A DNA stretch of 6,421 nt from Victivallis vadensis (GTDB lineage Bacteria; Verrucomicrobiota; Lentisphaeria; Victivallales; GWF2-50-93), in contig DYRX01000250.1 in NCBI GenBank assembly GCA_020718525.1, positions 1-6,421 on the forward strand, read 5' to 3'. Positions 6,323-6,421 of the stretch are shown here, piece after piece (the first letter of the stretch is position 1; each line of letters opens with the position of its first letter). Position numbers and translations under genes: made by a program. Below the pieces are notes generated by a model. The model searched no databases. It saw nothing but the letters and a program-made list of their open reading frames with translations, and was not told the origin of the DNA.

Positions 6323-6421
6323 TTATTGCGGAGTAAATTTAACCGGCTGCGCCGGGACGTTCCAAAACTCGCTATCGTTGTCGTAATCGCTATCGTAATC
6401 GTGTTCGTCAATGTACATCGT
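6323..6421 (-). CDS. 3' end of a minus-strand open frame with Asp-rich repeat (partial)
   Basis: Reading from the window edge on the minus strand, an open frame runs to a TAA at 6325-6323. It ends in HDYDSDYDNDSEFWNVPAQP and then VKFTPQ. An ATG at 6418 could start a 31-residue peptide, but the frame continues past the edge, so this is more likely the tail of a longer gene or simply translated repeat DNA. The alternating Asp comes from the CG-hexamer repeat. I recognise no family. If real, the gene converges on the chaperone operon. Confidence 0.3.
   Translation of the reverse strand, partial: TMYIDEHDYDSDYDNDSEFWNVPAQPVKFTPQ
6370..6411. repeat. Degenerate tandem hexamer repeat (CGNNNN)
   Basis: Seven successive hexamers begin with CG: CGCTAT, CGTTGT, CGTAAT, CGCTAT, CGTAAT, CGTGTT, CGTCAA. 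TCGTAATCG occurs at 6381-6389 and 6393-6401, and CGCTATCG at 6370-6377 and 6388-6395, in register with the 6-base period. Such CGATAG/CGATTA-type simple repeats are scattered between genes in some PVC-group genomes, from memory. The repeat may continue past the window edge. Confidence 0.6.

Noticed and set aside
6343..6355. GC-rich CCGGC-TGC-GCCGG hairpin
   Set aside because: Only five base pairs, and no clean T tract on either strand; it also lies inside the minus-strand open frame. Too weak to call a terminator.

Overview
The window reads as a bacterial chromosome segment with two halves. The left part (about 1-1145) is AT-rich and looks accessory: a small cysteine-motif gene on the minus strand, a decayed GxxExxY-type gene on the plus strand, and a block of imperfect repeats. 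The right part (about 1146-6276) is a compact, higher-GC plus-strand operon of three genes. DUF6788-like and GxxExxY-like genes, their flanking repeats and a CG-hexamer repeat at the right edge recall the intergenic content of PVC-group and related environmental bacteria (Lentisphaerota, Kiritimatiellota, Omnitrophota). No marker gene is present, so that placement is only a guess.

The operon encodes a DUF2760 protein (178 aa), then, after a 1-base gap, an Hsp70-family ATPase of about 595 aa that ends after its beta-rich C-terminal region and has no alpha-helical lid. A second Hsp70 of about 915 aa follows, in which a C-terminal domain of about 290 residues resembling DUF3731 ('DnaK-related protein') takes the place of the lid. 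Both Hsp70s keep the ATPase signature residues, and they are clearly paralogues of each other. To my knowledge DUF2760 and paired Hsp70s of this type recur together in other bacteria without an assigned function. The obvious inference is a dedicated chaperone machine with two ATPases and an accessory subunit, separate from DnaK/DnaJ/GrpE. No J-protein, GrpE or CIRCE element is visible here.

In the left part, a DUF6788-like gene (56-418, minus) has a near-consensus sigma-70 promoter whose expected start site falls at or next to its ATG, so it is probably leaderless. Divergent to it is a GxxExxY pseudogene with a start-region lesion, a nonsense codon and a frameshift. Behind that lie inverted and direct repeats (821-1000). 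At the right edge, an AT-rich hairpin abuts the operon's last stop codon. Beyond it is the end of a minus-strand open frame made partly of a CG-hexamer repeat that encodes alternating aspartates.
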